Assembly: GCA_009746045.1 (NCBI GenBank)
Contig: RPFO01000050.1
Location: 5,876,277 to 5,940,276, forward strand
Reading direction: 5' to 3'
Source: Mesostigma viride
Taxonomy: Eukaryota > Streptophyta > Mesostigmatophyceae > Mesostigmatales > Mesostigmataceae
Length of the DNA: 64,000 nucleotides
This document shows positions 43,142-53,815 of this stretch, in pieces; within the stretch, counting starts at the first letter, position 1; every line of letters starts with the position of its first letter. The notes beneath the pieces are model-generated. The model saw nothing but the letters and a program-made list of their open reading frames with translations. It was not told the origin of the DNA and did not search any database. The position numbers and the translations under genes are program-made.

Positions 43142-43493
43142 ACTCCCACTTAAAGTTTTCTTGGGTTTCAACAGAATCACACAGAGCCATTCCCAATGCT
43201 TTTGACTAAGTCTGTCAGACAACTTATTAGGACCCACCAAGGTTACCTCACACATGTACAAGAGATGAATTAAAAAGGCCCCATGTCTCAAGCATGGTGC
43301 CTTAACTGAGTGAGGTGGGTGCTTAGTGCCCCAACATTCCATTGTCATCCAAACATGTGTCTCAGAAAAATTTATTCCAATAAATAACACATTTCCACGT
43401 CCCAACTTTCACGCTCGGTGCTTCTCACTGCCTGAAAACTACTCAGCTGCCACTGTAGCCTTACGGCTGCAGGATTTGGCAGGGAGTCATGGG

Positions 43494-44740
43494 CTAACGT
43501 GTTGTATGTGCCAGTCGCTTCAGACTGTAGTAAGGGCTCATAGCCCCATACAAGACCTGGTATTGAGTGCCTGCCGCCTGGGGCACTTTGGTTAGTGCAT
43601 CGGCAGCATTTTCCTTGTCATGGACATGGGTCTTGGACTCCAGGTACTTGCACTCCTGTTTCAGCACAATCCAATCCAAGTCAGAATGAACGCCAAGGGA
43701 TTGGCAAGGAAGGAGATGATTGATTGAGAGTTAGTAAGCAAATGAGCCTTCACTCCTACTGAGCTGCCAGCCTGGTGTTTAAGCCAGACCAACAAGTGAT
43801 TGATATACCTTGCATGCAATACAGAGGATACCACAGCCCTGCACTCAGGCCCACATTGCTAGTAACAGCCTTCCTCTTGTGCAATCTACTCGACACGGAG
43901 ACTAGTGACAGTTTCCCACCTGTGTTGTGCAAGAAGAACATCCAGCCTCTCTGGCTTGAATTTTGGTAACTACCCTGGACTCCATTGTTGAACTATCCAT
44001 CATACACGTGATGTGAATGGGAGTGAACAGATCGAGTGAGTGAAGCATCAAAGGTGGACCATCATGCAACAGTTGCTTGATTGCCCTAGCTCCTACCTCC
44101 TGTAGCACCTCATCATCTACCCTGCTCACAAATGCCAGATGGGGTGCGCACGTAGCACACACCCAGCCTAGCTTGCCTCTAATGGTACTGGCACAGATCA
44201 GGGGTGATGTTGGCAGCCAGGAGATCTAGACAAGACTTGATATATTCAACAGAGGCCTGCATGGAACAAACCCACCTACCCTGCTCTTGCTGCAGCTCAA
44301 GCAGCATGCCACAAAACTTGACTGGCTCCATACCCAACTCCAATTGCTTGCCAATCTCAAAACTAGCAGACAACAAGGGCTATGAAAGCATCCACAATCT
44401 CCAGCTCTAGGACCTGATATCAACTGATAATCCCCATGCCATACAAACATCAGACCATAACGATGTGGAATGACAAACAGGTAGGGATCAATATCATCAT
44501 ACGTGGCCCCTAGCCTCATGAACACCTCTTGTGCAGACAACCTAACATTTTTTGGAGCTGAGTACCACCCTTATACCCCAAGGTTAAGCCTTAGTAGGGG
44601 TTGTTGAATTTCCCTTGACCACACCTTAGGAGTATTAACCACGTATACCTGACCCTTCCAGACCTACTGTGCTTTGGCAGTGCCCCCCTTTAGAAAGGCC
44701 ATTTTGATATCAGTGGCTTTGCACACATAATCCTTCCCAG
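43494..44740 (-). pseudogene. Reverse transcriptase and RNase H remnants
   Basis: Minus-strand pieces in several frames: SAQEVFMRLGATYDDIDPYL followed by FVIPHRYGLMFVWHGDYQLI, then SFEIGKQLELGMEPVKFCGM and SVEYIKSCLDLLA, the palm and thumb region of a Copia-type reverse transcriptase. Where YVDD is expected the sequence reads WHGD, so catalysis is unlikely. Short pieces nearer 43500-43680 (DWIVLKQECKYLESKTHVHD and KENAADALTKV) match the end of Copia RNase H. Confidence 0.6.
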
Positions 44741-44748
44741 AGCAAAAA

Positions 44749-45105
44749 CTATGAGATCAACACCTTGAGAGAGGTTTGCTGAATACCAGGAGTATACAAC
44801 TCAGCCTGTGTCAGCTCTGTAGAGCCCCTGAAATCCGTGACACATGGCCTAACATGAAAAATGGGTGGTCCCCCATCAGCCAGTGGCTTGTGTTTGCACA
44901 CAAATTTTAACCTCACATTTTTAGCCCCTGCTGGCAACGTTTCTAGTGGAGTGACAGGTGGTGTGTGATTGGGACTACGCGCATCAGAAGTGACCCACTC
45001 CTCCCTGGCTTTGGTAAAAGCCTCCAGCCACTTAAGAAATCCAATCAGCGTCTGGCAGTCCCGTACATACAATATCATCATAGGACAGGGGAGACATGGA
45101 AGCAA
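44749..45105 (-). pseudogene. Reverse transcriptase amino-terminal part
   Basis: Reads FLKWLEAFTKAREEWVTSDA, then NVRLKFVCKHKPLADGGPPI and FHVRPCVTDFRGSTELTQAE. This corresponds to the fingers region of Copia-type reverse transcriptases (lysine/arginine-rich strand, then R.cV.df.q). It directly follows the protease-like frame. Confidence 0.6.
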
Positions 45106-45113
45106 TATCCCAT

Positions 45114-45839
45114 CTACATACCGAGCCCAAACGCAGAAGGATGCAGCTTTTGAGAGTGAATGAGATCATCCACACATGGCTCCGGGCCTGGCAGGTACTT
45201 GGGCTTAACTGCATGGATAGCGGCATCCAACCCAGTGCTAATATGGCTCAAAGGGATTTTGAAATGATCTAGAGGTACCTGTCCTACCCCTGTCACACTC
45301 AACCTCCCAGCTGAGATGACTACCCCAGGGTAAGATACAAAAGGTTCCCCCAACATGGCATTCCCTGAGTAGCCCTCTACCACCTGAAACGGGGTGGGCA
45401 TGCCCAGGATTGGAATGGACATCTGACCTTTGACATGCATTTTGGTTTTGCCTGAAACATCTGACACTCTAGCCCATGGTGAGGCCATCATTTTCAGACC
45501 AGATACAACATGTGCACTGATGATACTCACCTGTGCTTGGGTATCTACAGCCAAAATACTAGGATCTTGACCTGCATCCCCTACCGCATTTACCTGTGCT
45601 GTACCTGTTGCCACAACTGCTTTGCTGTTGTGTGCCTTGTGCCAAGCCTTAAGAACCTCAGCAAATGTTTTCTTGGGGACAACAGGATTTGCTCTCACTT
45701 CCAGGGGTGAGGAAGGAGCTACTTGCTGCTCACCCCGTGCACGATCCTCCTGCCCTGTTGGGCTATTGGGTTGTAATGTGGCTGCATTACCGAGCTGGAA
45801 GACAGGGGCTTCTTCTGTGGTACGTACTAGTGCTCGCAT
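45114..45839 (-). CDS. Retropepsin-like protease domain
   Basis: A continuous frame of about 240 codons. The core is SILAVDTQAQVSIISAHVV followed by SGKTKMHVKGQMSIPILGM and GYSGNAMLGEPFV, the flap and psi-loop pattern of aspartic retropepsins, which cut the retroelement polyprotein. The usual active-site triplet DTG or DSG is DTQ here, so activity is doubtful. In the known Copia arrangement this domain precedes integrase. Here it starts within the last 50 bases of the integrase frame, in another frame, and leads into reverse transcriptase. Confidence 0.65.
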   Translation of the reverse strand: MRALVRTTEEAPVFQLGNAATLQPNSPTGQEDRARGEQQVAPSSPLEVRANPVVPKKTFAEVLKAWHKAHNSKAVVATGTAQVNAVGDAGQDPSILAVDTQAQVSIISAHVVSGLKMMASPWARVSDVSGKTKMHVKGQMSIPILGMPTPFQVVEGYSGNAMLGEPFVSYPGVVISAGRLSVTGVGQVPLDHFKIPLSHISTGLDAAIHAVKPKYLPGPEPCVDDLIHSQKLHPSAFGLGM

Positions 45840-46254
45840 CTATGACATCCCTGGCCAACTCATTGGGCGAGATCAAACCCCCAGACCCCTGCTCTGAATC
45901 CATGTCCAAGAATTCTACCCTTGACACGTCTGCCAATGGTGGGTAATAAAGCTTGAGTCTATGCTTGCTGACCACATGCTCTTTGTCGTGCTTGATAGTG
46001 ACTGCAGTCCCTTCTTCAGGAATTTTGGTGACTACAGCTGGACCATGCCATCTAGCAGAGTGAGCTTTTCCTTTATAAGCCTCCCTGAAAAATAGCACAT
46101 GATCCCCCACTTCAAACACAGGCCTGGCATTGTTGTTATCTTTATTTGCCAGCAACTTGGCCACTGAGTGCTGCCTTTGTGTGTTGTAGTGAGTATGCAC
46201 CTTCAGATGGAGCATAGCTGCCTGACTGCAGTCTAGTTGGGGTGATTTCCCCAA
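45787..46254 (-). CDS. Integrase carboxyl-terminal domain
   Basis: Reads RPVFEVGDHVLFFREAYKGK, then HSARWHGPAVVTKIPEEGTA and VVSKHRLKLYYPP. This is the SH3-like DNA-binding end of retroelement integrases (F..GD.V...r......W.GP..V). Confidence 0.65.
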   Translation of the reverse strand: MGKSPQLDCSQAAMLHLKVHTHYNTQRQHSVAKLLANKDNNNARPVFEVGDHVLFFREAYKGKAHSARWHGPAVVTKIPEEGTAVTIKHDKEHVVSKHRLKLYYPPLADVSRVEFLDMDSEQGSGGLISPNELARDVIDASTSTYHRRSPCLPAR

Positions 46255-46781
46255 AAGGAGAAGACATTATTGGTTTGGCATTCAGCTGGTTAGTCACCCC
46301 AGCAGCCCAATAAGCCCTGTCAGCATAGCTACCAGAGTCAGCCAACCTGGATGGCATTTTCTTTATCACATCCTTGATGGCTCTCATGGTACGTTCTATC
46401 ATTCCCTGACGTTCATGATCTTGTGCCCCAGACACTTCTATCTTGGGCAAATCATTCCTGTCTTGGATGCAGAGAAGCTGCTGATCCAACATTACTTTTT
46501 CAATGGGATGGAAACGTGCCAAGGCATGCAATCTGTAAAGCTCTGTGCAGCTGCTCTTTATCCACTCCAGGCAAGGGCTCCACCACCACAAACCTGGACC
46601 AGGCATCCTTTATGACAAGGTAGTATACAGTGTCCTTCACCACGTGTATAACATCCCCAACCAGTTTGCCTCTAGCCAACCTTGGGTGGTGTGGCCACAT
46701 GCCATTCCCTGGGTTTGGGAGCATAGGGCTGACATTGCTCACAGTGTTTACGTACGTGCCTGCACGCTTGTTCCAGCTCAC
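46142..46781 (-). CDS. Integrase core
   Basis: Two overlapping frames. The first gives LARGKLVGDVIHVVKDTVYY and VIKDAWSRFVVVEPLPGVDK; the second gives LPKIEVSGAQDHERQGMIER, then TMRAIKDVIKKM and GVTNQLNAKPIMSSPFGE. The first catalytic Asp (GDVIH) and the Glu region (HERQGMIER) of a DDE integrase are visible; the second Asp lies near the frame break. It joins element DNA to the host chromosome. Confidence 0.7.
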
Positions 46782-46805
46782 GGCCTTCGATTTAATTATT
46801 ATTGG

Positions 46806-47275
46806 CTAGCCTTTCAGCCACAGCCTTGAGCATGGCCCATGGCTTTGTGCAGTTGCTCTGCCAGACCACCATACATGATTACCTTTTCTGCTGCTGCACT
46901 GAGCGACGCTATGGAAGGATCTGTGAGCATGCATATGTGACAAAGTCATGTCAAGTGCTAAATCCCAATCCACTTCATCACACTCAGGCAACACTTGGCA
47001 GATGGAAGGTGGTAAGAACCCATTTGTGAAATGGGGAGAGGGTAGCTTACAATTTCTTGACTCCTGCGGTCCAGCTGCCCCCGCGCGGTTGAAGCGCCCC
47101 GGCGTGTTGGCTTTGTGTCGCTAGTCCGTGCACCGCGTGCCTGCAACGAAAAAAAAAAAAAAATCCAAGGCACACGTCCGGCGTCAGAATTGTAATCAGG
47201 TTTACCTTTCCAACAGTCCTTCCTGATGTGCCCCTTACACAGGCACCTAGTTACTACAATGTAACGTGGGATCAT
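46806..47275 (-). pseudogene. Gag zinc knuckle and spacer region
   Basis: Reads VTRCLCKGHIRKDCWKGK, a CCHC knuckle whose first Cys is replaced by Val compared with the palindrome copy (CTRCSCKGHVRDDC). It is followed by an A run (about 14) near 47147-47162 and then VLPECDEVDWDLALDMT. No protease motif lies between the knuckle and integrase. Confidence 0.6.
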
Positions 47276-47316
47276 GGGGTGTCCTTCTATCCCCCGTGGC
47301 CTTGGTGCCTGCTAGC

Positions 47317-48428
47317 TTAATTACTAGCCTCCCCATTCTTTTTGTGTTTTCTATTATTACCCCCCTCCTTTCCATCTCCCCCTCCTTTATTGTTTTTGTT
47401 TTTATCCCCCCTCATTACCGCCTTCACCTGGGCTACCAGCGACTCCATCTGCTTCTTGGACAACCCCGTACCCGGGGTTTCCTCACCCTTCACCTGCTTT
47501 ACCTTGACGTCCTTGGCTGCGGCAACAAAGGGCTCTAGGCATTGCTGCACATAGGCCATTGCTTATCTAAAATCCTCCCACTTGTCCTTCAAACCTGCCA
47601 GTATGAGTGACAACGTGGTTGGATCTAGTGCTGCCTTTTGCAACCACAGGTGCACCAGATATTAAGCATTCAACTTCTTGAGCTCCTCATCCCCCTCTAT
47701 GTCCATGACATACTTCTTATTGTCACTAACATAGTCATGTTTATTGACTCTGTACGCCTCTATCCTTTGGAAGCCCTTAACCCTGGAAGAACTTCTAGGT
47801 GCTCCCCCGTGGTGACAAGTGCAAGTAGGTCTACCATGAATTGTGCCAACAACACATTCTCAGCCACATCCACCCCACTACTAGCTCTCTTTTGGTACAA
47901 CTGCACCAACTGCTGAATGGGTTTGGCAGACTGATGGATAGGTGTGGATGCACGAAGGGATGCAAACCAGTCACGCACGTTGTCGCTGGCATATGCATGA
48001 GAAAGCTTAAACAACCACTCCCTAGCCTCGTCCTGGGTATGGCCCTCTGGCAAACCCGGGAACACTAGCTTATCCTCCTTCTTCTTAGAATCAAACCTGG
48101 GCCTTATTAGGGCCGTGGTGGTGGTGGTGGTGGTCGTTCCTGTTGGTGGTTCCTCTCCTCCGGCTGGCTGGCTTGGTGCAGAATGTTGGCCCTCCCAAAT
48201 AAATACGTTGGCGCCTTTCCATGTGCCCCCCCCTTGTCCTCCATCGTCCCGCCCCCTTCCCGATCCCCCTTCATCCTCCTCCTCGTCCCGCTTTCTCTTG
48301 GTTTGGGGAGCACATCGTTCTGGTTGCTCCCTTGGTTTGTTTGGCTTTAGGGTAGCCACCAGCCTGGCCACCGTTATTGCAAGGACCCCGTGCTGTGCTG
48401 GGGTGAGCTCCCGTTCTTCTTCCAGCAT
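47317..48428 (-). pseudogene. Gag core
   Basis: Minus-strand frames reading MLEEERELTPAQHGVLAITV, RPRFDSKKKEDKLVFPGLPE, DEAREWLFKLSHAYASDNVR, DWFASLRAST and QFMVDLLALVTTGEHLE, continuing in another frame with AYVQQCLEPFVAAAKDVKVK and LSKKQMESLVAQVKAVM. The last parts are shared with the palindrome's gag, which shows common ancestry. It builds the element's particle. Confidence 0.65.
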
Positions 48429-48429
48429 C

Positions 48430-49772
48430 GCCTGTGCCAGTCGAAGCTGCTCTCGGATATCCTCCCTGGTGGACAGGGTGACTGACCCGACTCCCCCGTG
48501 TGCGTCACCCGGGTTCGGGCTGCTCCCTCCCCGTTATAAATATGACGGTGTGGCTAAGAAGGAAATAATACAGTTGTTGAGGGGACACATCGTCGTCTGG
48601 CTGTAAGCCAAACTCCGCACGTACCGCCTCACCTTAAGGCCCGTGAACAACTACCTTCTTTAGAGCTTGGCCATCCGCCTTTGCTGCTTCCTCATGCGCC
48701 TCTCCAAACGCACCATGCTGACTTCCCAGTCAACCAACCTCTGCCACTACCGCTCCTCCGCCTCCTGGCGAGCTGGCCGCTGCATTTCAGCCAGCCTATC
48801 GCGCTGAGTCTTCTTCTAGATTTTCAAGTCGCGGGCCCGCCGATCACGCCGCACCTTGGTGTGCGACATTTTCACGCGAATGCGTGCAGCAATGTCGGCC
48901 GCCCGCTCCCTGTCAGCCTGCTCCCTCGGCCTGCGCTCCACGAGCGCGTCCCGTCGCGCCTTCTTCCGCGCCTTGTCCGCCTTGAAGACGTCCAGCTTTC
49001 GCTGGGCCTCGCGCTCCCGCGCCTTCATCTCCGGCGTCATTTCCACCAGCTGGTCCGCTTCCGTTGCGGAGGGGCCGGTGAGAGAGTACTCGGACTCTTG
49101 AAGCATCCCCTCCACCACCTTTGGCACCGGCTGTGACCGCCTCAACCTTTGGAAGCAGGCCAGGTCCCCTTCTGACCATTGTGTACGTTGGCATCGCCGG
49201 CCTCCGCAATGCCTCGCGCACGCGAGCCGCGTCCGCCATTTGGCGAGCACGCTCACGTGAGCGCACGTCCAACCACCTTTCCTCCTCCGACGCGTGCTTC
49301 TGCAGGCTTCTAGTAGCCAGCTGCTCATCAGCTACCACCTGCTAAGACCTCGCCTCGTCAGCCGACGAACCCGGCTGCAGGCCATAGAGGCCAAGCGAGC
49401 GAGACTCGGACTCGGACGCCTCCTCCCCCGACGTGCCCGCATTGCCCACCACGGGGGCAACCGGCGCATATGGCGGTCCCTTCGGCTGCCTGTCGACAAC
49501 CGGAGTGGAGCCACGCACCCTCAGCACGAGGGGAACCCGCATGGGTTCACGAACGACGTCCCGATAAGACATTTAGTCCGAGCGAGCGTCGCCCTCGACG
49601 GACTCCTCCCAACGAGCCAGCTCCTCCTGTAGCTGGTAGTGGTACGCCATCTCTGAATCTAACGTTCCCGAGTCAGATGATGACACGGCGTAGATTTGTA
49701 AGACTCAGAAGAGGATGTGGGAGGCTTCACAGCCTTCCCTTTGTTGCTGTTGTTGTTGTTCTTGGGAGCCAT
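48430..49772 (-). pseudogene. Gag amino-terminal coiled-coil region
   Basis: The ATG at 49772 opens MAPKNNNNSNKGKAVKPPTS. It is followed in other frames by ESESRSLGLYGLQPGSSADE and Arg/Glu/Ala-rich helices (MTPEMKAREREAQRKLDVFK, ARRDALVERRPREQADRERA). It has the same design as 36928-38384 but low direct similarity. Multiple frame breaks. Confidence 0.5.
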
Positions 49773-49866
49773 CTGTAAAAGATAAAATGAACTGCCAAAG
49801 AGAATGAAATAGTGGTTTTGCTCGTCGCACGAACGTGTGTTTTGTGTGTGTGTGTGTGTTTTAAAT

Positions 49867-50256
49867 CCAAGTTATGCACACTGCAGACCGCGAGGGAACT
49901 GAGCGCACAGAGAGAATGCCAAATGGCTTGCTTGTGGACGACGAGACACCTTGGCATTAGGATAGTTTTTGCATATGCACTGCTCGCCAGCCGGCAACAA
50001 TGGCTGGCCAGACTTTGCGTAAGTTAACTCTTAGCTTACTGATCTGAGGCGGACTAGCCTATCAGTGACAACCTGATCTGGTCAGTCCCAACATGACAAC
50101 TAATGTCCCGGTACTGAGGTACTGGCTCATCACATACTGAGTACAGCCACGTGTACATGCTACAGCTACTCTAGTCCAGTGCCGTCCCAGTACCAAATTG
50201 GGTGCCGGCGGTACCGACACGTGTCCACTTAGGCTATAGGCGGGAGACTTAGACTA
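49867..50256 (-). mobile_element. Right LTR (5' LTR)
   Basis: About 390 bp, a direct copy of 42753-43141. In element orientation the internal region begins with GGATTTAAAACACACACAC; no clear tRNA primer site is visible. A GT microsatellite (49835-49860) lies just inside. Confidence 0.85.
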
Positions 50257-50565
50257 CCCCCCCCCCCCCCCCCCCACACACACCAGCCACCCAGCCACCC
50301 AGCCACCCAGCCACCCAGCCACCCAGCCACCCAGCCACCCAGCCACCCAGCCACCCAGCCACCCAGCCACCCAGCCACCCAGCCACCCACCCACCCACCC
50401 ACCCACCCACCCACCCACCCACCCACCCACCCACCCACCCACCCACCCACCCACCCACCCACCCACCCACCCACCCACCCACCCACCCACCCACCCACCC
50501 ACCCACCCACCCACCCACCCACCCACCCACCCACCCATCCATCCATCCATCCATCTATCTGGTCC
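50257..50565. repeat. C run, (CCAGCCAC)n and (CCCA)n tract, right
   Basis: About 19 C, a CA stretch, about 13 units of AGCCACCC/AGCC, about 36 units of CCCA, then ATCC units to 50565. It abuts the right LTR, mirroring the (CCCA)n at the left LTR. Its long open frames (Gly-Trp-Val-Gly repeats) are artefacts of the repeat. Confidence 0.95.
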
Positions 50566-51249
50566 TAAGACCAAGCCGGTACGCATAGATAGCCAGGCGA
50601 CTGATGCGGTCTCGCCCCCCCTCCTTATAGACCACTGATTTCCAAGTCATGCAAAGGCGTTGGCATGTCATGCGTCTGGTGTTCATCTCACAATTTTTTG
50701 TGCGTGTTGTACCGTTTTGTGCTTTGCCGGATGATCTTTTTTTGCCTTACAGGCAGGCAGGCAATCTGCCTCAAACAACTAGGGTGGGCACATCCGCCAA
50801 CACGACTAGAGGCCACGTCCAGACGCAGATTGGTAGGCTCTGAGCCCTCGTCACATTGCCGTAGCGCTAGTCACCGTCCAGCTACGGTCATTTTCATCCA
50901 CTTATTCTAGCAAGTCTGGGTGGGACAGCCCTAGTGGCGGTTTCAGTAAACGATGATGACTTGACGAGGGCCGTTGAGCCCGGTTGTACGGTGAACAGAT
51001 TTTATACCGCATTTGTGAGATGCTTGTGGGTGTCCAATTCGCAGGCCACCAATGGACGGTGCTTGTGTGCACCGTTCCTATACATATATTATGAAGAATG
51101 GGTCTGAGGATGATATTTGATGACCGTGATGATGAGGCTATGGGCTACGGGCATTTCTGTTGGTGTGCCTTACACACCCGCTGACATATATTTTTATTGA
51201 ATTAAGTCTGCCATGCTCATGACAATATGATGCGTTTTGTAGTGCGGTT

Positions 51250-51560
51250 TTCTAGGGTCCTCGCGAGATTCTCAGTTTTCTCGAGTCCTTGTGGTTTACT
51301 CAGTTTTCTCAGGTCCTTGGGTTGCCCTGAGGAATGTGGTGCTTGAGAACTCTGAGAATAGTCTCAGTTATTCTCAACCATTTTAAGGTATTTTCTCAAG
51401 TTTATGAGAAAAACTGGGAAATTTGAGAAAAAAAACTGAGAAAAGTTTTCAGTTATTCTCAGGAACCTGAGAAAAATTCTCAAATATTCTCGGATCCTTG
51501 AGAAAACTCTAGACAAATTGAGAATTTTGAAAAAAAACTGAGAAATTTTCTCCGTCCGAG
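51250..51560. repeat. CTGAGAAAA/TTCTCAG-rich degenerate array
   Basis: Dense irregular copies of TTCTCAG and CTGAGAAAA on both strands, able to fold on themselves. Related to 32655-32895. It lies just before the MULE-like remnant. Confidence 0.7.
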
Positions 51561-51969
51561 TTCCTAGTGCACTTCATGGGACTACGCGGAGGGTTATAGC
51601 ACAATGACAGTAGTTTCTTGCACCTTGGCAAACACCGTGGAGTCTTATAGCCTCGGTTGTGCGTGGCCAGCTGCTGACCGTGCAATAAACAGCCAATTTT
51701 CACCATGCGCCTGTCTGACTGGCAAGGGAGGTTTCCCACGGCCATTAGCATTGGCCCGCACAAGCCGCCACCACTGGCCCGGCTCTGATGTGGACAAGAT
51801 GGTGCTTGCATTAATTAGCAGCGGAGGTAAAGAGGGTGTGCAATGTGCCTTTCTTTTGCCCCCCAAAAGGTCACATGTGGGCGATGCCGATGATGCACAA
51901 CACTATGACATCCAGCAAGCTTAATTCGCTAATGTGATCACAATTAAGGATGATGTGGCCGGGTGACGA

Positions 51970-52845
51970 AATGCTAGAATTCCGCAATTGCTTCTATGAT
52001 GTCGTGGCATGCACGGACAAGATGAAGCTTCTTGAGCTTGGCGGCAACTTGAAGGCCCAAAGGGCCGATGATGTAGCGCTAGTCGAGATCGCGAGAGCCA
52101 AGACGATGGTCCATGCCCAATTTGCTGACATCCACATTGTCAAGTCGACTAGGTGCATATGGACGGGTCTATTGCCGCCGTCTTGGAGGAGTGGGAGAGC
52201 GAGTCGCGGCTTCGGGTTAAAGACATTGGGTTCGCCGCGACTTTCGAGTGGCTGTCATCGCATTTCTGCAATTGGCAGGTCATGTGCACGTCTAGGCCGG
52301 GTGTGTCAATCACGAATAATCCTTGCGAGCATGAGCCTGAGCATGCTCTCATCAAAGGAACATGTGGGACGGATCGCATGGAGACTTGCTGAGATTCTTG
52401 GGCATTTCTTTATTTGAGCAACCGGTCCAAGGATGCACGACCGTTTTCTGCCGAGTGCGCACCATTAAAGAACTGCACGCTTAAGGCACGAGCAAAGGGG
52501 ATGTTGGAATCGCGGACTCTCATGGCGACAAAGGGCTCGGCTGCTGGCTCGACCACCATGTTTGTGCAACACCACTCGCTTCCATGTGTTGACGGTCTCG
52601 CAAGCCTGACGGAGGAGCTGGGCATGCAACTTGGATGGGACTTCGATGTTGGGATCACCAAAGAGCCTGTGGGTGCCAAGTGGCCTGCGAACGCTACCAA
52701 CGGACTTGGTGCATGGGCATTGGGGCGCATGGACCGCAAGATGTGCCCACGCGAGGGCTGGGCAGTTGACAAGGTGACCGGGAAATGTCAAGCTGTGGCG
52801 GAAGTTTGGCTATTGTCTGCATCACTTCACCGCATCCCGAAACAC
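51970..52845 (+). pseudogene. MULE-like transposase remnant and inverted-repeat left arm
   Basis: The best frames give KLLELGGNLKAQRADDVALV, then FEWLSSHFCNWQVMCTSRPG, VSITNNPCEHEPEHALIKGT, and later SLTEELGMQLGWDFDVGI. The W....PG...TNNP.E.......K pattern is the segment after the catalytic core in Mutator-like transposases. Frame breaks at about 52150 and a stop at 52390 show it is dead. An inverted copy with many differences follows at 52915-53815. Confidence 0.5.
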
Positions 52846-52914
52846 TAGAAGGCTGTGCCCAGAGAAAGCTGCCATGTCAGCACATCATCCCGCTTGGCCG
52901 CCTCGCACTCAGAC

Positions 52915-53815
52915 TAGCAATGTGGTGCAGTGATGCAGACAATAGCCAAACTTCTGCCAGGGCTTGCATGAACATTTCTCGGCCAACCTGTCAACTGCCC
53001 AGCCCTCGCGTGGGCACATCTTGCGCACGCTCCATGCGCCCCAAGTGATGCCCACGCACCAAGTCCGTTGGTAGCCTACGAGCCACCCACGTTCTCTTTG
53101 GTGATTCCATTACATTGACGTCCCATCCAAGGTGTGCACATGCCCAGCTCCTCCGTCAGCTAGGCTGGCGAGACCGTCAACATCTACGAGCAAGTGGTGT
53201 TGCGCAAACATGGTGGTTGAGCCAGCCGGGCCCCTTGTTGCCGTGAGAGTCCGCGATTCCAGCATTACCTTCGCTCATGCCTTGATCAAGTGTGCAGTTC
53301 TTTTATGGTGCGCACTTGGTAGAACGTGGCCGTGCATCCTTGGATCGGTTGCTCAAGTAAGCGCCAAGAATCTCAGCAAGTTTCCATGCTCCCAATGCCT
53401 TTTGCGGTCCGTCCCATACGTTCTCTTGATGGGAGCGTGCTCGTGCTCGCAGGGGTTATTCGTGATTGACACACCCGGCCTAGAGGTGCACATAACCTAC
53501 CAGCTGGAAACACGACGACAGCCACTCCTTGAGGAAACACGTGGCCAACCCGATGTCTTTAAACCTAAGGCGCGGCTCGTCGTCCCAATCCTGAGTCCAG
53601 GGTGGCGACGATAGACCTGTTCATCAGCACCTTCTGAGACCGCCGAGACGGAATCGGCAAAGTGATGTCAGGCAATTGGGCATGAACCATCGTTTTGGCT
53701 CTCGCGATCTTGACTGGCACTACATCACCAGCCCTCCTAGCCTGCTAGCTCAAGGAGTTTCCTCTCCGTGCGTGGGCCACGCCACAATAAAAGCACATGA
53801 GGAGTTCTGGCATCA
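52915..53815 (-). repeat. MULE-like remnant, inverted-repeat right arm
   Basis: The reverse complement of 51970-52845. For example, the plus sequence GGGTTATTCGTGATTGACAC matches the minus strand of the TNNP segment. Divergence is clearly higher than in the 38-42 kb palindrome. A gap of about 70 bp separates the arms. Confidence 0.75.

Larger units (their letters stand above)
42753..50256 (-). mobile_element. LTR retrotransposon, Copia-like, decayed
   Basis: A 7.5-kb element on the minus strand. Order from its 5' end (right): LTR, Ser/coiled-coil gag amino part, gag core with zinc knuckle, pre-integrase and integrase, a retropepsin-like domain, reverse transcriptase, RNase H-region remnants, LTR. 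Integrase ahead of reverse transcriptase is the Copia (Pseudoviridae-type) order, but here the protease domain lies after integrase instead of before it. Reading frames are broken in many places. It sits between two (CCCA)n tracts. The gag is related to, but clearly diverged from, that of the palindrome. Confidence 0.8.

Noticed and set aside
50229-50586. Long minus-strand frames encoding Gly-Trp-Val-Gly repeats (also at 42595-42875 and 55577-55871)
   Set aside because: They are translations of (CCCA)n/(GGGT)n arrays, open in all frames of one strand by sequence periodicity; no start context or non-repeat protein.
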